Assembly: GCF_001444405.1 (NCBI RefSeq)
Contig: NZ_CP013187.1
Span: 496,001 to 560,000 of the forward strand
Reading direction: 5' to 3'
Length of the DNA stretch: 64,000 nucleotides
From: Pseudoalteromonas phenolica
GTDB lineage: Bacteria > Pseudomonadota > Gammaproteobacteria > Enterobacterales > Alteromonadaceae
Part shown: one piece after another, positions 25,967 to 35,254 of the stretch
How positions within the stretch are numbered: the stretch's first letter is position 1
Layout of the letters: every line of letters starts with the position of its first letter
Made by a program: the position numbers and the translations under genes
The notes under the pieces: generated by a model
The model's input: only the letters and a program-made list of their open reading frames with translations
The model's database searches: none
Told to the model about the DNA's origin: nothing

Positions 25967-26644
25967 TTAAACTAATATATTTAACTCATTATTTAATGCC
26001 ATTGCTGCCGAACGATTAGGCGCGTTCAATTTTTCTAAAATCTTCGCGACATGATTCTTCACTGTATATTGACTGATCCCTAGGATCATACCAATTTCTC
26101 CATTGGTTTTACCTGATGAAATCCAATCTAACACTTCTTTCTCACGCCCTGTAAGTAAATGAATGGGTGAATTAAATGCCCGCATTGATTCATACCTAAA
26201 GAGCTGTGCTTTATGTAGATAAGGTAAAATAAGTTCAATTAAATAAGAGGCTGGGGCTGATGTGTTTGAGCGCTTGTTATTAAATGCCACCATAGTAGCG
26301 AACCGAGAATCTTGGTTATCCATATCATATGTCGCTATATCAGATAGCGGGTTTCTAGCTTTGGTATAGCTTTTTAGCAAGTTAATATTATTTAGTTTAT
26401 TGCAATTTATGCTTTTAAGAAGTTGTTGTTGCAGATCTGGTGAGAATGCGACGGCATAATCAGCTTTTACAGACAAGTTAGATTTATCAATTAGTGCAAT
26501 GTATAGCGCTTCTTTTTCAGCAAAAAACATAACCTCTTCAAAAATAGTGAGATCAAAAGAACGGTCCTTTATAGATGTTTTTAACAGCTCTATGGCCTTT
26601 AAAATACTCGATAGCTCTTCAGTACAACCCAAAAACATGTGCAT
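25967..26644 (-). CDS. LuxR-family transcriptional regulator
   Basis: 225 residues. The C-terminal HTH is clear: HLLTGREKEVLDWISSGKTN followed by IGMILGISQYTVKNHVAKIL, the GerE/LuxR fold. The N-terminal ~155 residues resemble the size of an autoinducer-binding or GAF-like domain, but I do not see the full set of conserved tryptophans and aspartates of AHL receptors, so the ligand is unknown. No luxI synthase lies nearby. A 24-bp palindrome sits about 78 bp upstream and matches one in front of tetR, suggesting a regulatory link. Confidence 0.85.
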   Translation of the reverse strand: MHMFLGCTEELSSILKAIELLKTSIKDRSFDLTIFEEVMFFAEKEALYIALIDKSNLSVKADYAVAFSPDLQQQLLKSINCNKLNNINLLKSYTKARNPLSDIATYDMDNQDSRFATMVAFNNKRSNTSAPASYLIELILPYLHKAQLFRYESMRAFNSPIHLLTGREKEVLDWISSGKTNGEIGMILGISQYTVKNHVAKILEKLNAPNRSAAMALNNELNILV

Positions 26645-26721
26645 TCTCCTTAAAATACGATGTCAAGGTAATGAATTTATTAACATTAATCTTATAGACG
26701 GCGTAGTTATTAAATTCATAA

Positions 26722-26745
26722 TTAATTAATCGCTTGATTAATTAA
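26722..26745. promoter_or_regulatory. Palindromic operator-like site before luxR and tauE genes
   Basis: TTAATTAATC-GCTT-GATTAATTAA is a perfect 10-bp inverted repeat. It resembles the palindrome before tetR (28032-28055), differing only at one arm position and in the centre. It is the likely binding site of that TetR protein. The rest of the 26645-27042 gap shows no gene. Confidence 0.6.
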
Positions 26746-27042
26746 AGCATGGATGCGGAATTGATAGCAATTAAAAGTGAAGAAATTGTGAATGAAATAA
26801 AATAAACCGCTGATCTTTAGAAATTGTCATAAAAATGGATAGGAAACGAGCAAAATAGGGACATGAAGAAGAATCGAACATAAATTGCTACTTGCTCAAA
26901 GAAGGGGATTTAAATTGAATAAGTAGTGTGTTCTTTCCACCTTAATGAGAATTCTAAGCCATAGATGGTCCTATCAGACTATACGAAGTAAAGACGCACG
27001 TTGCTAGAATTAATGGGCGATTGAAAGGGATCAAGGTGTAAT

Positions 27043-27930
27043 ATGATTGAAAGATTACGGCGACCATCGTCATGGCCATTTTATTTTACTGTGTTGATTT
27101 ATGCTGCGTTGATTTGGCTACAAGGCCTTTCCAACTCATTGTTGCAAATAATTCATGAATTTGAGATCGCATTAACGATGGCATTGGGCTCTTTTGTGGC
27201 CGGTGGAACAGCTTTAGGTGGAGGCGCCGTCGCATTTCCAGTGATGACTAAAGTTTTAGGTATAGAGCCTGCTACTGCTAAAGTCTTTTCTTTGGCCATA
27301 CAGAGTTTTGGTATGACTGCGGCAGCAATCACCATTTTTTGCCGGCGTATCCCTATTTATACCAACATCGTTTTGATGGCATTGCCAATGTCGGCTTTAG
27401 GCGTGGCAATCAGTTTGTTGTATGTGGCTCCTTTCGCGCCGAGATTATTGGTTAAATCGATATTCAGTTTTCTACTCTTATGTTTTGCTATTACCATGGT
27501 GCTGCGCTGGTGGCGAAAAGCACATCATCAACCGAGTGCTGAGCATATAAAGCCAAGCTTAGGGCGTTTTTTATTAGTTGGGTTTGTTGGCGGTATTGCC
27601 AGTGGTTTGGTCGGGTCTGGTTCGGATATCGCATTATTTGCTTTGCTTATCATTGCCTACCAAGCCGACATTAAAAAAGCCACTGCAACTTCAGTGGTGG
27701 TGATGGCATTTACTTCATTGGTGGGCAGCGCCATTAATGCTTGGCATCTCAATGCGATTACGCCTGAAATTGAACAATATCTATTGGCCGCAATTCCTAT
27801 TGTTGTTGTTGGCGCACCGCTCGGAGCTTATGTTTGTTCAAAAGTGAAAGTTGGCCAATTAGTGAGTTTTTTACTGTTGTTAATCAGCCTAGAAGTATTC
27901 TTTACAGGCTATGAACTATGGCAGCAGTAA
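27043..27930 (+). CDS. TauE/SafE-family membrane permease
   Basis: A 295-residue inner-membrane protein with about eight hydrophobic segments and an internal two-fold repeat. Gly-rich helices (FVAGGTALGGGAVAFPVM and VGGIASGLVGSGSD) are the hallmark of the TauE/SafE sulfite or anion exporter family. The substrate cannot be read from sequence; sulfite, sulfoacetate and related organosulfur anions are known for relatives. It is a single gene with an A+T-rich leader, between luxR and the tetR-RND operon. Confidence 0.88.
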   Translation: MIERLRRPSSWPFYFTVLIYAALIWLQGLSNSLLQIIHEFEIALTMALGSFVAGGTALGGGAVAFPVMTKVLGIEPATAKVFSLAIQSFGMTAAAITIFCRRIPIYTNIVLMALPMSALGVAISLLYVAPFAPRLLVKSIFSFLLLCFAITMVLRWWRKAHHQPSAEHIKPSLGRFLLVGFVGGIASGLVGSGSDIALFALLIIAYQADIKKATATSVVVMAFTSLVGSAINAWHLNAITPEIEQYLLAAIPIVVVGAPLGAYVCSKVKVGQLVSFLLLLISLEVFFTGYELWQQ

Positions 27931-28023
27931 AAGCAATCTTCACTGGCACTCGCAATCAAGAGAGTTAGCATAAGTATCTATTCTATAAATAAAAAAATAA
28001 TCTTTAGTTGACTAAATAATGAA

Positions 28024-28063
28024 CTTTATATTTAATTAACCGGTTGATTAATTAAATATAAAG
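28024..28063. promoter_or_regulatory. 40-bp palindromic operator before the tetR-efflux operon
   Basis: CTTTATATTTAATTAA (28024-28039) and TTAATTAAATATAAAG (28048-28063) are perfect 16-nt inverted repeats around an 8-base centre, ending eight bases before the tetR ATG. This is a classic position for TetR autorepression. The inner part is the same palindrome as at 26722-26745. Confidence 0.72.
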
Positions 28064-28071
28064 AGAATAAA

Positions 28072-28716
28072 ATGACAACAAAAGTTACTCGAGGAAGGCC
28101 TGTTTGCGAAACTAAAAAAGCGGAGCAAAAAGCAAAGCTGATTATCGCTGCACAACATTTACTCAATGTGAAGTCGTATAGCCAGATCACCATTCGAGAA
28201 ATAGCTGCCGAGGCAAAAGTAAACTCTGCGATGATCAAATATTACTTTGAGAGTAAGGAGGGGTTGTTCGTAGAACTGATCCAAGCCTTAGCTGACGAGC
28301 AATTTTCCCACTTTGATGATTTGTATACACAAGCTCGCCCTGTTTATCACTTTATGCGTCAGTTTAATCAAATCTTGCAAACCAACCCCGGATTTGTGCA
28401 TTTATTAGCGGAAGAAATTCTAAATAAAACCACACCATTAGCACAGGCATTTATGAGTGCGTTTCCAGAGCGAGTGTCGCAATTTTTACCTGAGTTAATC
28501 AAACAAGAAGTTGGCATTGATGATAATAAAAAAGCCAAGTTAGCGGCTTTTTCACTAATGACACAACTGGTGTCGCCTTACATCTTTAAAACACTTCGTC
28601 AGCAAGCTTGGCAAATCGAAGATGCTGACATTCAAAGCGAACAGCGTGTAAAGGAATTATATCTACAGTTTATTTTTGGCTTAAAGGAGCAACAAACTCA
28701 TGAGGTGGAATTTTAG
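28072..28716 (+). CDS. TetR-family repressor of the RND efflux operon
   Basis: 214 residues. The N-terminal HTH runs ITIREIAAEAKVNSAMIKYY and then FESKEGLFVELI, the standard TetR DNA-binding domain. The C-terminal domain (CefD/YcdC-like helices) should bind an inducer. It is first in an operon with the HlyD and RND genes (17-bp overlap with the next), and a long palindrome covers its promoter region. By family, it should repress the pump until a substrate binds. Confidence 0.92.
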   Translation: MTTKVTRGRPVCETKKAEQKAKLIIAAQHLLNVKSYSQITIREIAAEAKVNSAMIKYYFESKEGLFVELIQALADEQFSHFDDLYTQARPVYHFMRQFNQILQTNPGFVHLLAEEILNKTTPLAQAFMSAFPERVSQFLPELIKQEVGIDDNKKAKLAAFSLMTQLVSPYIFKTLRQQAWQIEDADIQSEQRVKELYLQFIFGLKEQQTHEVEF

Positions 28717-30052
28717 TGCAAGAAGGAACTTGCCTATCGCAGTTGCGATTGGCGTTCTATTAGTTGTTATCATTGTTAAATTAAATGCGTCAATGCAGCA
28801 TCAGCCAGCGACTGATGACGGTCAAGTGGCACATTATCAGTTGCTTCACCAGCGAGCAATAAAGCCAGAAATAGTGGGCTTTGGACGCATAGAGCCTAAT
28901 ATTCAATTTAATAGCATTGCCGAAGTATCGGGTAAGGTCACCTATGTACATCCAGCACTAAAAAAAGGAGAGTTATTTGAAAAGGGCTCATTATTAATAT
29001 CGATAGACGATAGTGATTACCAACTCCAATTAGCTAAAGCTAACGCTAACTTAGCGGCTGCAGAGGTCGAACTTGCAGCGAAAAAAACCGCACAGTTAAA
29101 TAATGCGCTCGACATTAAACTTAGCCGCAATAAACTCAAAATAGCGCAAAGTGAATATGAGCGTTTAGCAAGTTTATTACAGCAAAAAAGTATTTCTCAA
29201 AATGAGCTAGACAGAGCTCAACAACAAGTTCTATTGCAACAGCAAGATTTACAACGTAACGAAAATACCAAAAGTTTGTTGCCGTTAGAGATCAAAGCTC
29301 TACAGGCGGGAGTTAATAAAGCCCTAGCCGACGTGAAACAGGCAGAGCTCGCGATAGGACGCACACAAGTTCGATTGCCATTCACAGGCCGTATTCATAA
29401 AGTGAATATTGAGCAATCGCAATGGGTTACTATGGGTATGCCGTTATTCAGTGCCAGCGATGTGGCGCAAGTACAAATAAATGCCCAATTCACCTTTGAC
29501 GGTTTTCATCAATTTACGGGGTTCTTTCAACGTCCGCCTAATATCAATGCGGTATCAGCACATGGTATGGCCGCCTATTTTGCCGAACAAGGTTTGCAAG
29601 CTCAGGTAGAGTTATTGGGTCATGAGGGTATGCGCTGGCAGGCTAAAATTGCTCGCATGAGTGATGAAATAGACCCACAAAGCCAAACCGTTGGGGTAGT
29701 CGTCACTATTGATGATAGTTATAAAAATATCACTCTGGCAAATAAGCCGCCTCTATTGGCTGGTATGCGCGCAAAAGTTACATTATTAGCCGCAGAGCAA
29801 AACTTCATTGCGGTGCCGAGGGCGGTAGTAAAAGGTCGCTATGCGCTTCTAGCAGATGCACAAAATACATTACAAAAGCTTGATACGCGAAGTGCGCTGA
29901 AGCAGCAAAATTATTTCTTATTTCAAGATGAGAATTTAGTCGGTGCGAAACTGATCACCACTGATCTGTTTCCTGTTATCGCAGGCAGTAAATTACAGTT
30001 AGTGCCAGAAAATACCGCATTGGCGGTGACATCAGTGAAGGAGCCGCAATAA
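28700..30052 (+). CDS. RND efflux periplasmic adaptor (HlyD/MFP family)
   Basis: 450 residues. An N-terminal membrane anchor (residues ~8-27) is followed by barrel-sandwich hybrid halves (VSGKVTYVHPALKKGELFEK early, VRLPFTGRIHKVNIEQSQWV later), with a coiled-coil hairpin between them (~110-215), then beta-barrel and membrane-proximal domains. It links an RND pump in the inner membrane to an outer-membrane channel. It overlaps tetR by 17 bp, and its stop overlaps the RND start by 1 bp. No outer-membrane factor gene is in the operon, so a TolC-type protein encoded elsewhere is presumably used. Confidence 0.92.
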   Translation: MRWNFSARRNLPIAVAIGVLLVVIIVKLNASMQHQPATDDGQVAHYQLLHQRAIKPEIVGFGRIEPNIQFNSIAEVSGKVTYVHPALKKGELFEKGSLLISIDDSDYQLQLAKANANLAAAEVELAAKKTAQLNNALDIKLSRNKLKIAQSEYERLASLLQQKSISQNELDRAQQQVLLQQQDLQRNENTKSLLPLEIKALQAGVNKALADVKQAELAIGRTQVRLPFTGRIHKVNIEQSQWVTMGMPLFSASDVAQVQINAQFTFDGFHQFTGFFQRPPNINAVSAHGMAAYFAEQGLQAQVELLGHEGMRWQAKIARMSDEIDPQSQTVGVVVTIDDSYKNITLANKPPLLAGMRAKVTLLAAEQNFIAVPRAVVKGRYALLADAQNTLQKLDTRSALKQQNYFLFQDENLVGAKLITTDLFPVIAGSKLQLVPENTALAVTSVKEPQ

Positions 30053-33000
30053 TGATCCGCTTCTTTGCTGCACACCCCACAGCAGCCAATATCTTGATGT
30101 TGCTGTTTATCGTGATTGGTTTAGTCAGTCTACCGCAAATTCACCGTGAAACTTTACCTAAAATCAACCAGTACCAGCTCGATATCGTGGTGCCTTACCC
30201 AGGTGCCAGTGCAGAAAATGTCGAACAAAAGATCTGTTTAAGCTTAGAAAGTGCGTTAGATGGGATCAGTTTTTTGGAAGAAAAACATTGTGTAGCACGG
30301 CAAAATGTTGGCCAGATGACTGTCAAAATGTTTGAACAAGGCGATTTTGAGCAGTTCAGCACTGACGTAAGAAACGCCATCGACACCATAGATGATTTTC
30401 CAGTTCAGGTAGAGCAATGGACCATAAATGAGCGAGGACGTACACAAGATGTGGTGAGTGTTGCAGTAACCACTCATGAGGCACAAAATGGAGTGAACAA
30501 CGGTTTATCGCGCGTTGAGTTAAAAGCATTAGCTGAGCAAGTTAAAGTCACTTTATTGCGCCATCCAGATATTCCGATTGTTGAACTCAATGACTTTTCT
30601 AAACATCAACTGCGCGTGACAGCATCACAAGATGCGCTGCAACAATACGGCATGAGTTTGCAAACCTTGAGTCAGCGTTTAACTGCGCAGAATGTCGAGT
30701 TACCACTCGGTGTGCTCGAAACCTCAGAAGCCGACACACAAATTCGTATTAAAGATGAACGACGTTCTGCGGAGCAGTTGGCAGATGTAGTGGTGAGTTC
30801 AGGTACACAGGGTAATCATGTACGCATCGCAGATTTAGGGCAAGTTAGCGATACGTTTGAACGCGATGAAAAGCAGATCTTTTTTAACGGTGCGCCTGCA
30901 GCCATTATCACTATTAAAAAGAACACCAACGAAGATAGCCTACGGGTGTTACATGCCACCGAAGCGGTGCTGGCAAAGTTACAAACAAGTTTGCCAAGTG
31001 GTGTGCATTTAACCTTGACCAACGACAATACAAGCTTAGTAAAAGACAGGATCAACCTGTTGATCACTAACGCATGGCAAGGTTTGCTGTTGGTGTTTTT
31101 TGTGATGTGGCTGTTTTTCTCTTTCAAATATGCGTTTTGGGTAGTGATGGGTTTACCTGTGTCATTTTTAGCGAGTTTTTTTCTAATGATGCACTTAGGG
31201 ATCTCAATCAATATGCTCTCTATGGTGGCGCTGTTATTGGCGCTTGGGATTTTAATGGACGATGCTATTGTGATTGCGGAATCTATTGGTTCACATATTG
31301 AAAAAGGCTTAAAGGTGCAAGAAGCTGTACTTCAAGGCACTAAAGTCGTTTTGCCTGGCGTGTGTTCTTCATTTGTCACCACTTTATGTATTTTTGTTGG
31401 TTTGATCTTTATTGAGGGAAATTTAGGGCAGATCTTAAAAGTGATCCCCATAGTGCTTATTTCTGTTATCACCGTTTCTTTGGTAGAAGCCTTTTTTATT
31501 TTACCGAACCACTTAAGCCACGCCTTACAAAGTAAAAGCAAAGATGGAAAATGGGCGCAACGTGTTGGGTCCATTCGGGCTCGATTTGAAACTAAGTTTA
31601 CCCATTGGAATCAGCAGATATTGCATTTGAACCATGTGTTGATCCGCTATCGATACTTGGTGTTCGGTACAGTGATTGCCACCTTTTTATTGTCTTTGAG
31701 TATGTTAGTCTCTGGCGTTCTGAAATTTACTGCATTCCCTGATATTGATGGTGATGTATTGCAAGCGCGCTTGTTAATGCCGAATGGCACACCGTTGGTT
31801 AAAACCCAGCAAACCATGCAAAAGATTGAGCAAGCTTTGGCGCGCACCAATGCAAAACTCAGTGAGCAAGAAGAGGGTGAATTGGTGATTGCCAGTACGG
31901 TAGTCTATGGGGAAAACCCGGACTACCAAGATCAAGGTGCAAACTTGGCCTATATTTCAGTGGATTTACTCAGTGCTGAGCAGCGCAATACCCACTTGCA
32001 GGCTTTTTCGGATCTATGGCGTAAAGAACTAGGTGATGTGCCAGAGGCGCTGAGCTTATCGTTCAAAGAGCCAAAATTGGGTCCTCAGGGCAGGGCTGTT
32101 GATATTCGTCTACAGTCTGACGACATAGAACAGCTGAGTCAGGCAGCCTATGAACTAAAAAACTGGTTAAAAGGTTACCCAGGAGTGCAGAACATTACTG
32201 ACGATTTGAGACCGGGCAAACCTGAGTTCACCTTGACGCTCAAACCGGATGCATTAGTTACGGGTATTACCTCTGCGGACATAGCACAGCAACTTAGGCC
32301 TGCATTTCAAGGCAGTAAATTATCTGACATTCATGTCGGGCTCGAGAATTACGAAGTGACGGTTAAGCTGGTAGAGCAAAGCATGGACGAATACAGTGAC
32401 TTTGATAACTTTCTTATTATTCATCCAAAAAGCCAAGTTGCCATTCCCCTTGCTGCTCTTGTTAATATCGAACAAACCCGAGGGCTCGCAGTGATCAATC
32501 GTGTGAATAATATGCCGACAGTATCGGTGTTCGCTGATATCGATAGCGAGCTGAATACCGCTTCTGCTGTGGTGAAAGATGTTGAAAAGCGCTGGTTGTC
32601 TGAACTCACTCTTCGTTTTCCCGATATGACTTACAGTATCGAAGGTGAAGTCAAAAATGCGGGGATCACCCAGTCGTCTATGCGCCGCGCTATGTTACTC
32701 GGCATGGTAGGTATTTTCTTGCTATTGGCTTTGCAATTCCAAAGTTATGTAGAGCCTTTAATCGTCATGGTGTCTATTCCGTTTGCCATGATAGGCGTTA
32801 TTTTGGGTCACTTTATTATGGGCATTAACTTCTCGATGCCCTCGCTAATGGGCTTTATTTCATTGGCAGGCATCGTTGTTAATGACTCTATTTTGTTAGT
32901 CCAATTTGTGAAGCGTCGTGTCAGAGAAGGTTTGTCAGTACACGATGCAGCTGCGCAAGCAAGTCACGACCGTTTTCGTGCAGTGGTGTTAACATCTGTG

Positions 33001-33246
33001 ACCACAATAGCAGGTATGACGCCATTATTGTTCGAGACTAGTTTGCAGGCGCAGATCTTAATTCCACTGGCGACCAGTATTGTGTTTGGTATTTTGGCCT
33101 CAACCTGTTTGGTACTGCTTGTGTTACCTTGCTTGTACAGCATTTTAGAAGACTTTGGGGTAGCAAAGCCTTATCACAGTCATCATGGTACTGATTCAGT
33201 TAGTGTGGTTAATGAGCACGGGATAGAGGGGAATGTAAAAGCTTAA
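30052..33246 (+). CDS. RND-family efflux transporter permease
   Basis: 1064 residues with the twelve-helix RND layout: one N-terminal helix (~10-28), a large periplasmic loop (~30-340), six helices (~340-550), a second loop and the last five helices. MALLLALGILMDDAIVIAES carries the charged TM4 residues of the proton relay, and SLAGIVVNDSILLVQFVKRR lies in TM10-11. It resembles the AcrB/hydrophobe-amphiphile exporters rather than the metal pumps. Substrate unknown. A strong terminator follows. Closeness to the bmp locus raises export of brominated products as a possibility, which is inference only. Confidence 0.93.
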   Translation: MIRFFAAHPTAANILMLLFIVIGLVSLPQIHRETLPKINQYQLDIVVPYPGASAENVEQKICLSLESALDGISFLEEKHCVARQNVGQMTVKMFEQGDFEQFSTDVRNAIDTIDDFPVQVEQWTINERGRTQDVVSVAVTTHEAQNGVNNGLSRVELKALAEQVKVTLLRHPDIPIVELNDFSKHQLRVTASQDALQQYGMSLQTLSQRLTAQNVELPLGVLETSEADTQIRIKDERRSAEQLADVVVSSGTQGNHVRIADLGQVSDTFERDEKQIFFNGAPAAIITIKKNTNEDSLRVLHATEAVLAKLQTSLPSGVHLTLTNDNTSLVKDRINLLITNAWQGLLLVFFVMWLFFSFKYAFWVVMGLPVSFLASFFLMMHLGISINMLSMVALLLALGILMDDAIVIAESIGSHIEKGLKVQEAVLQGTKVVLPGVCSSFVTTLCIFVGLIFIEGNLGQILKVIPIVLISVITVSLVEAFFILPNHLSHALQSKSKDGKWAQRVGSIRARFETKFTHWNQQILHLNHVLIRYRYLVFGTVIATFLLSLSMLVSGVLKFTAFPDIDGDVLQARLLMPNGTPLVKTQQTMQKIEQALARTNAKLSEQEEGELVIASTVVYGENPDYQDQGANLAYISVDLLSAEQRNTHLQAFSDLWRKELGDVPEALSLSFKEPKLGPQGRAVDIRLQSDDIEQLSQAAYELKNWLKGYPGVQNITDDLRPGKPEFTLTLKPDALVTGITSADIAQQLRPAFQGSKLSDIHVGLENYEVTVKLVEQSMDEYSDFDNFLIIHPKSQVAIPLAALVNIEQTRGLAVINRVNNMPTVSVFADIDSELNTASAVVKDVEKRWLSELTLRFPDMTYSIEGEVKNAGITQSSMRRAMLLGMVGIFLLLALQFQSYVEPLIVMVSIPFAMIGVILGHFIMGINFSMPSLMGFISLAGIVVNDSILLVQFVKRRVREGLSVHDAAAQASHDRFRAVVLTSVTTIAGMTPLLFETSLQAQILIPLATSIVFGILASTCLVLLVLPCLYSILEDFGVAKPYHSHHGTDSVSVVNEHGIEGNVKA

Positions 33247-33307
33247 CCAAAGTTCGGCTTAATTAAGAACTTGCAAAATTAGTCTGCACTGAACGAAGAA
33301 GCTTAAA

Positions 33308-33340
33308 GGCCACAGCGGGGTAAACTGCTGTGGCCTTTTT
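33308..33340 (+). terminator. Rho-independent terminator of the efflux operon
   Basis: GGCCACAGC and GCTGTGGCC form a perfect 9-bp stem with a 10-nt loop followed by five T residues, 62 bp after the permease stop. Confidence 0.92.
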
Positions 33341-33360
33341 GTTTCTAGACTTTTTTAGAT

Positions 33361-33384
33361 TAAAAAAAGAGCCCTAACGGGCTC
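33361..33384 (-). terminator. Rho-independent terminator for the bmp8-9-10 strand
   Basis: GAGCCC-taac-GGGCTC at 33369-33384 is followed on the minus strand by a seven-base T-run. It lies ~240 bp past bmp10, with the repeat element at 33400-33565 in between. Confidence 0.75.
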
Positions 33385-33399
33385 AAACACTAGGCTTAG

Positions 33400-33565
33400 T
33401 TATACCAACCCTCAAAAATATTCAATCATTTCGATGGACTAAAACTGACGCTAACTTCATTGAAAATTTCTTATTTAGGACAACTAAATCGCAAAATTTC
33501 CGCTTCATTATCGACACGTTTTCCTTACCTCAAAATAGATCGCTTAATTTAGAGTATTGGTATTA
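33400..33565. repeat. MITE-like intergenic repeat with short terminal inverted repeats
   Basis: About 166 bp, bounded by TTATACCAA (33400-33408) and TTGGTATTA (33557-33565), inverted repeats matching at eight of nine positions. The interior is non-coding and includes TTCTTATTTAGGACAACTAA, which I recall as part of an intergenic element common in Pseudoalteromonas and related genera. It sits between bmp10 and its terminator. Confidence 0.5.
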
Positions 33566-33622
33566 GGTTGGTTAAAAAGTGATTTAAAGTTGCTTTATTA
33601 AATTAAATAACCAGAACTTAGA

Positions 33623-34879
33623 TTAAATAGCTTGGGAGCGACCTGAAAGCTGCTTTATCAAATCAATATCGGTATTGCCTATCACGTCGATAGGCAGAGA
33701 GATTTTTTTATCTATGATCTTTTTTGCAGCCATAAAATCTTTTGCCGTGTTAATACAGTCAGCTGCGATGATGCGACCTTGTTTTAAATACCACAGTGAA
33801 AAACTGCTTGATGAATGTTGACGTAATACGGTGTTGTCATAGCCATGATTTAAGCCCGCGATCTGAATTTTACAGTCGTATTGATCAGACCAAAACCAAG
33901 GTACTGACGTCACCGCTTGGTGTTTACCACAAATAGTCGCGGCAGCTGTTTTTGCTTGTGCTAACGCATTTGGCACAGATTCAATACGTGTTGCAATGCC
34001 ACTGTGATGTTCTATACCTATGGTGCAATCGCCCGCAGCATAAATATTTTTATCTGTGGTTTGGCATAGTTCGTTGACTACAATGCCATTTTGTTCCACG
34101 AGTAATCCTGCTTGTTCAGCAAGTTCAGTGTTAATTTCGGCGCCGATACCAACAATGACTAAATCGGCATTAAAATACTGCTCAGCTGTGTCTGATTGGG
34201 TTAATGCTTTACAGCGCACTCCAGTCACGTTTTGCTCACCGGTGAATGCTAAAACTTGTGTGTTGGTATGTACTTCTACGCCATGTTGTTGGTGGAGCTG
34301 CTGATAAAACTCAGAAATAAAGGGGGCGGTAACGCGAGCAAGCAATCTCGGCGCTTGCTCTAGTAGAGTGATTTGATGGCCCATTTTATTGAGTACAGCT
34401 GCAGTTTCTAAACCAATGTAGCCCCCTCCAACCATCACAATACGTTGTTTATTTGTGCTTAGCCGTGCGGCTAGCTGCTCAATGTCTTTTAGGGTTTTAA
34501 TATAAAAAATATTGCTTAATTCATTGCCTGAACAAGTAATTCTACGCGCTCGACTGCCAGTACAGAGTAGCAAGTGTTCATAGCTTAGACGCTCACCATT
34601 TTGCAGTACCACACTTTGTAAAGCGGGCTCTATTCTTGCTACTCGAGTGCGTAGTTTTAGGGTGATGTTATCTTTTTGGTAGGCTTGCTCAGGTCTTATT
34701 AATAAGCCTTTTTCATCTACCTGACCCAGTAAATAATTTTTAGAAAGCGGAGGGCGATGGTAGGGCAAGCTGTGTTCATCACTGATCAAAACGATTTCGT
34801 CAGTCCAGCCTTCTTTCCTTAAGCTAATACAAGCTTGCGCGCCAGCATGTCCGCCGCCAATGATGATGCATCTTGCCAT
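33623..34879 (-). CDS. bmp10: Bmp10: NAD(P)H-dependent ferredoxin reductase
   Basis: 418 residues. The FAD motif IIGGGHAGAQACISLR is at the N-terminus, and the NAD(P)H motif IVMVGGGYIGLETAAVLNKM near residue 150. IYAAGDC (~280) completes the rubredoxin/ferredoxin reductase fold. It should pass electrons from NAD(P)H to the adjacent ferredoxin Bmp9, and so to the P450 Bmp7. It is the last gene of bmp8-9-10, 46 bp after bmp9. Assignment follows from gene order identical to the published bmp locus. Confidence 0.9.
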   Translation of the reverse strand: MARCIIIGGGHAGAQACISLRKEGWTDEIVLISDEHSLPYHRPPLSKNYLLGQVDEKGLLIRPEQAYQKDNITLKLRTRVARIEPALQSVVLQNGERLSYEHLLLCTGSRARRITCSGNELSNIFYIKTLKDIEQLAARLSTNKQRIVMVGGGYIGLETAAVLNKMGHQITLLEQAPRLLARVTAPFISEFYQQLHQQHGVEVHTNTQVLAFTGEQNVTGVRCKALTQSDTAEQYFNADLVIVGIGAEINTELAEQAGLLVEQNGIVVNELCQTTDKNIYAAGDCTIGIEHHSGIATRIESVPNALAQAKTAAATICGKHQAVTSVPWFWSDQYDCKIQIAGLNHGYDNTVLRQHSSSSFSLWYLKQGRIIAADCINTAKDFMAAKKIIDKKISLPIDVIGNTDIDLIKQLSGRSQAI

Positions 34880-34925
34880 GATGTTATCCCTTAATTTTGT
34901 GACAAAAATTCAGATTGCTCAGACT

Positions 34926-35246
34926 CTAGTATTGAGATTCAGGTAATCTCACTTGTAAGCCATGGTGTTCATCAGACACTAATACCTGGCAACTTAGACG
35001 ACTTAATTCAGTCGGCTCTGAGACCATTTCTAGCATATCTGCTTCACTGCTATTTGGTTCGTTTACTTTGCCTTGCCAGTCGTCTGTTAAGTAACAATGA
35101 CAGGTTGCGCAACTGCCAGAACCACCACACTCAGCTTCAATACCGTCGATCATGTTTTCCATCGCGGCTTGCATTAAAGATGTGCCTGTCGGCACATCTA
35201 TGGTGGTTTCATTGCCGCTAAAATCAATAAAAGTAATTTCAGGCAT
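34926..35246 (-). CDS. bmp9: Bmp9: [2Fe-2S] ferredoxin
   Basis: A 106-residue adrenodoxin/putidaredoxin-type ferredoxin. The four cluster ligands are Cys40, Cys46, Cys49 (AECGGSGSCATC) and Cys86 (LSRLSCQVL). It receives electrons from Bmp10 and should serve Bmp7, the cytochrome P450 encoded at the other end of the locus. It starts 8 bp after bmp8. Length and spacing are typical for P450-partner ferredoxins. Confidence 0.93.
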   Translation of the reverse strand: MPEITFIDFSGNETTIDVPTGTSLMQAAMENMIDGIEAECGGSGSCATCHCYLTDDWQGKVNEPNSSEADMLEMVSEPTELSRLSCQVLVSDEHHGLQVRLPESQY

Positions 35247-35254
35247 AACAACTC

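Noticed and set aside
25967..26644. Quorum-sensing LuxR/LuxI pair
   Set aside because: No synthase gene nearby and the acyl-homoserine-lactone pocket residues are not convincing, so only the regulator family is called.
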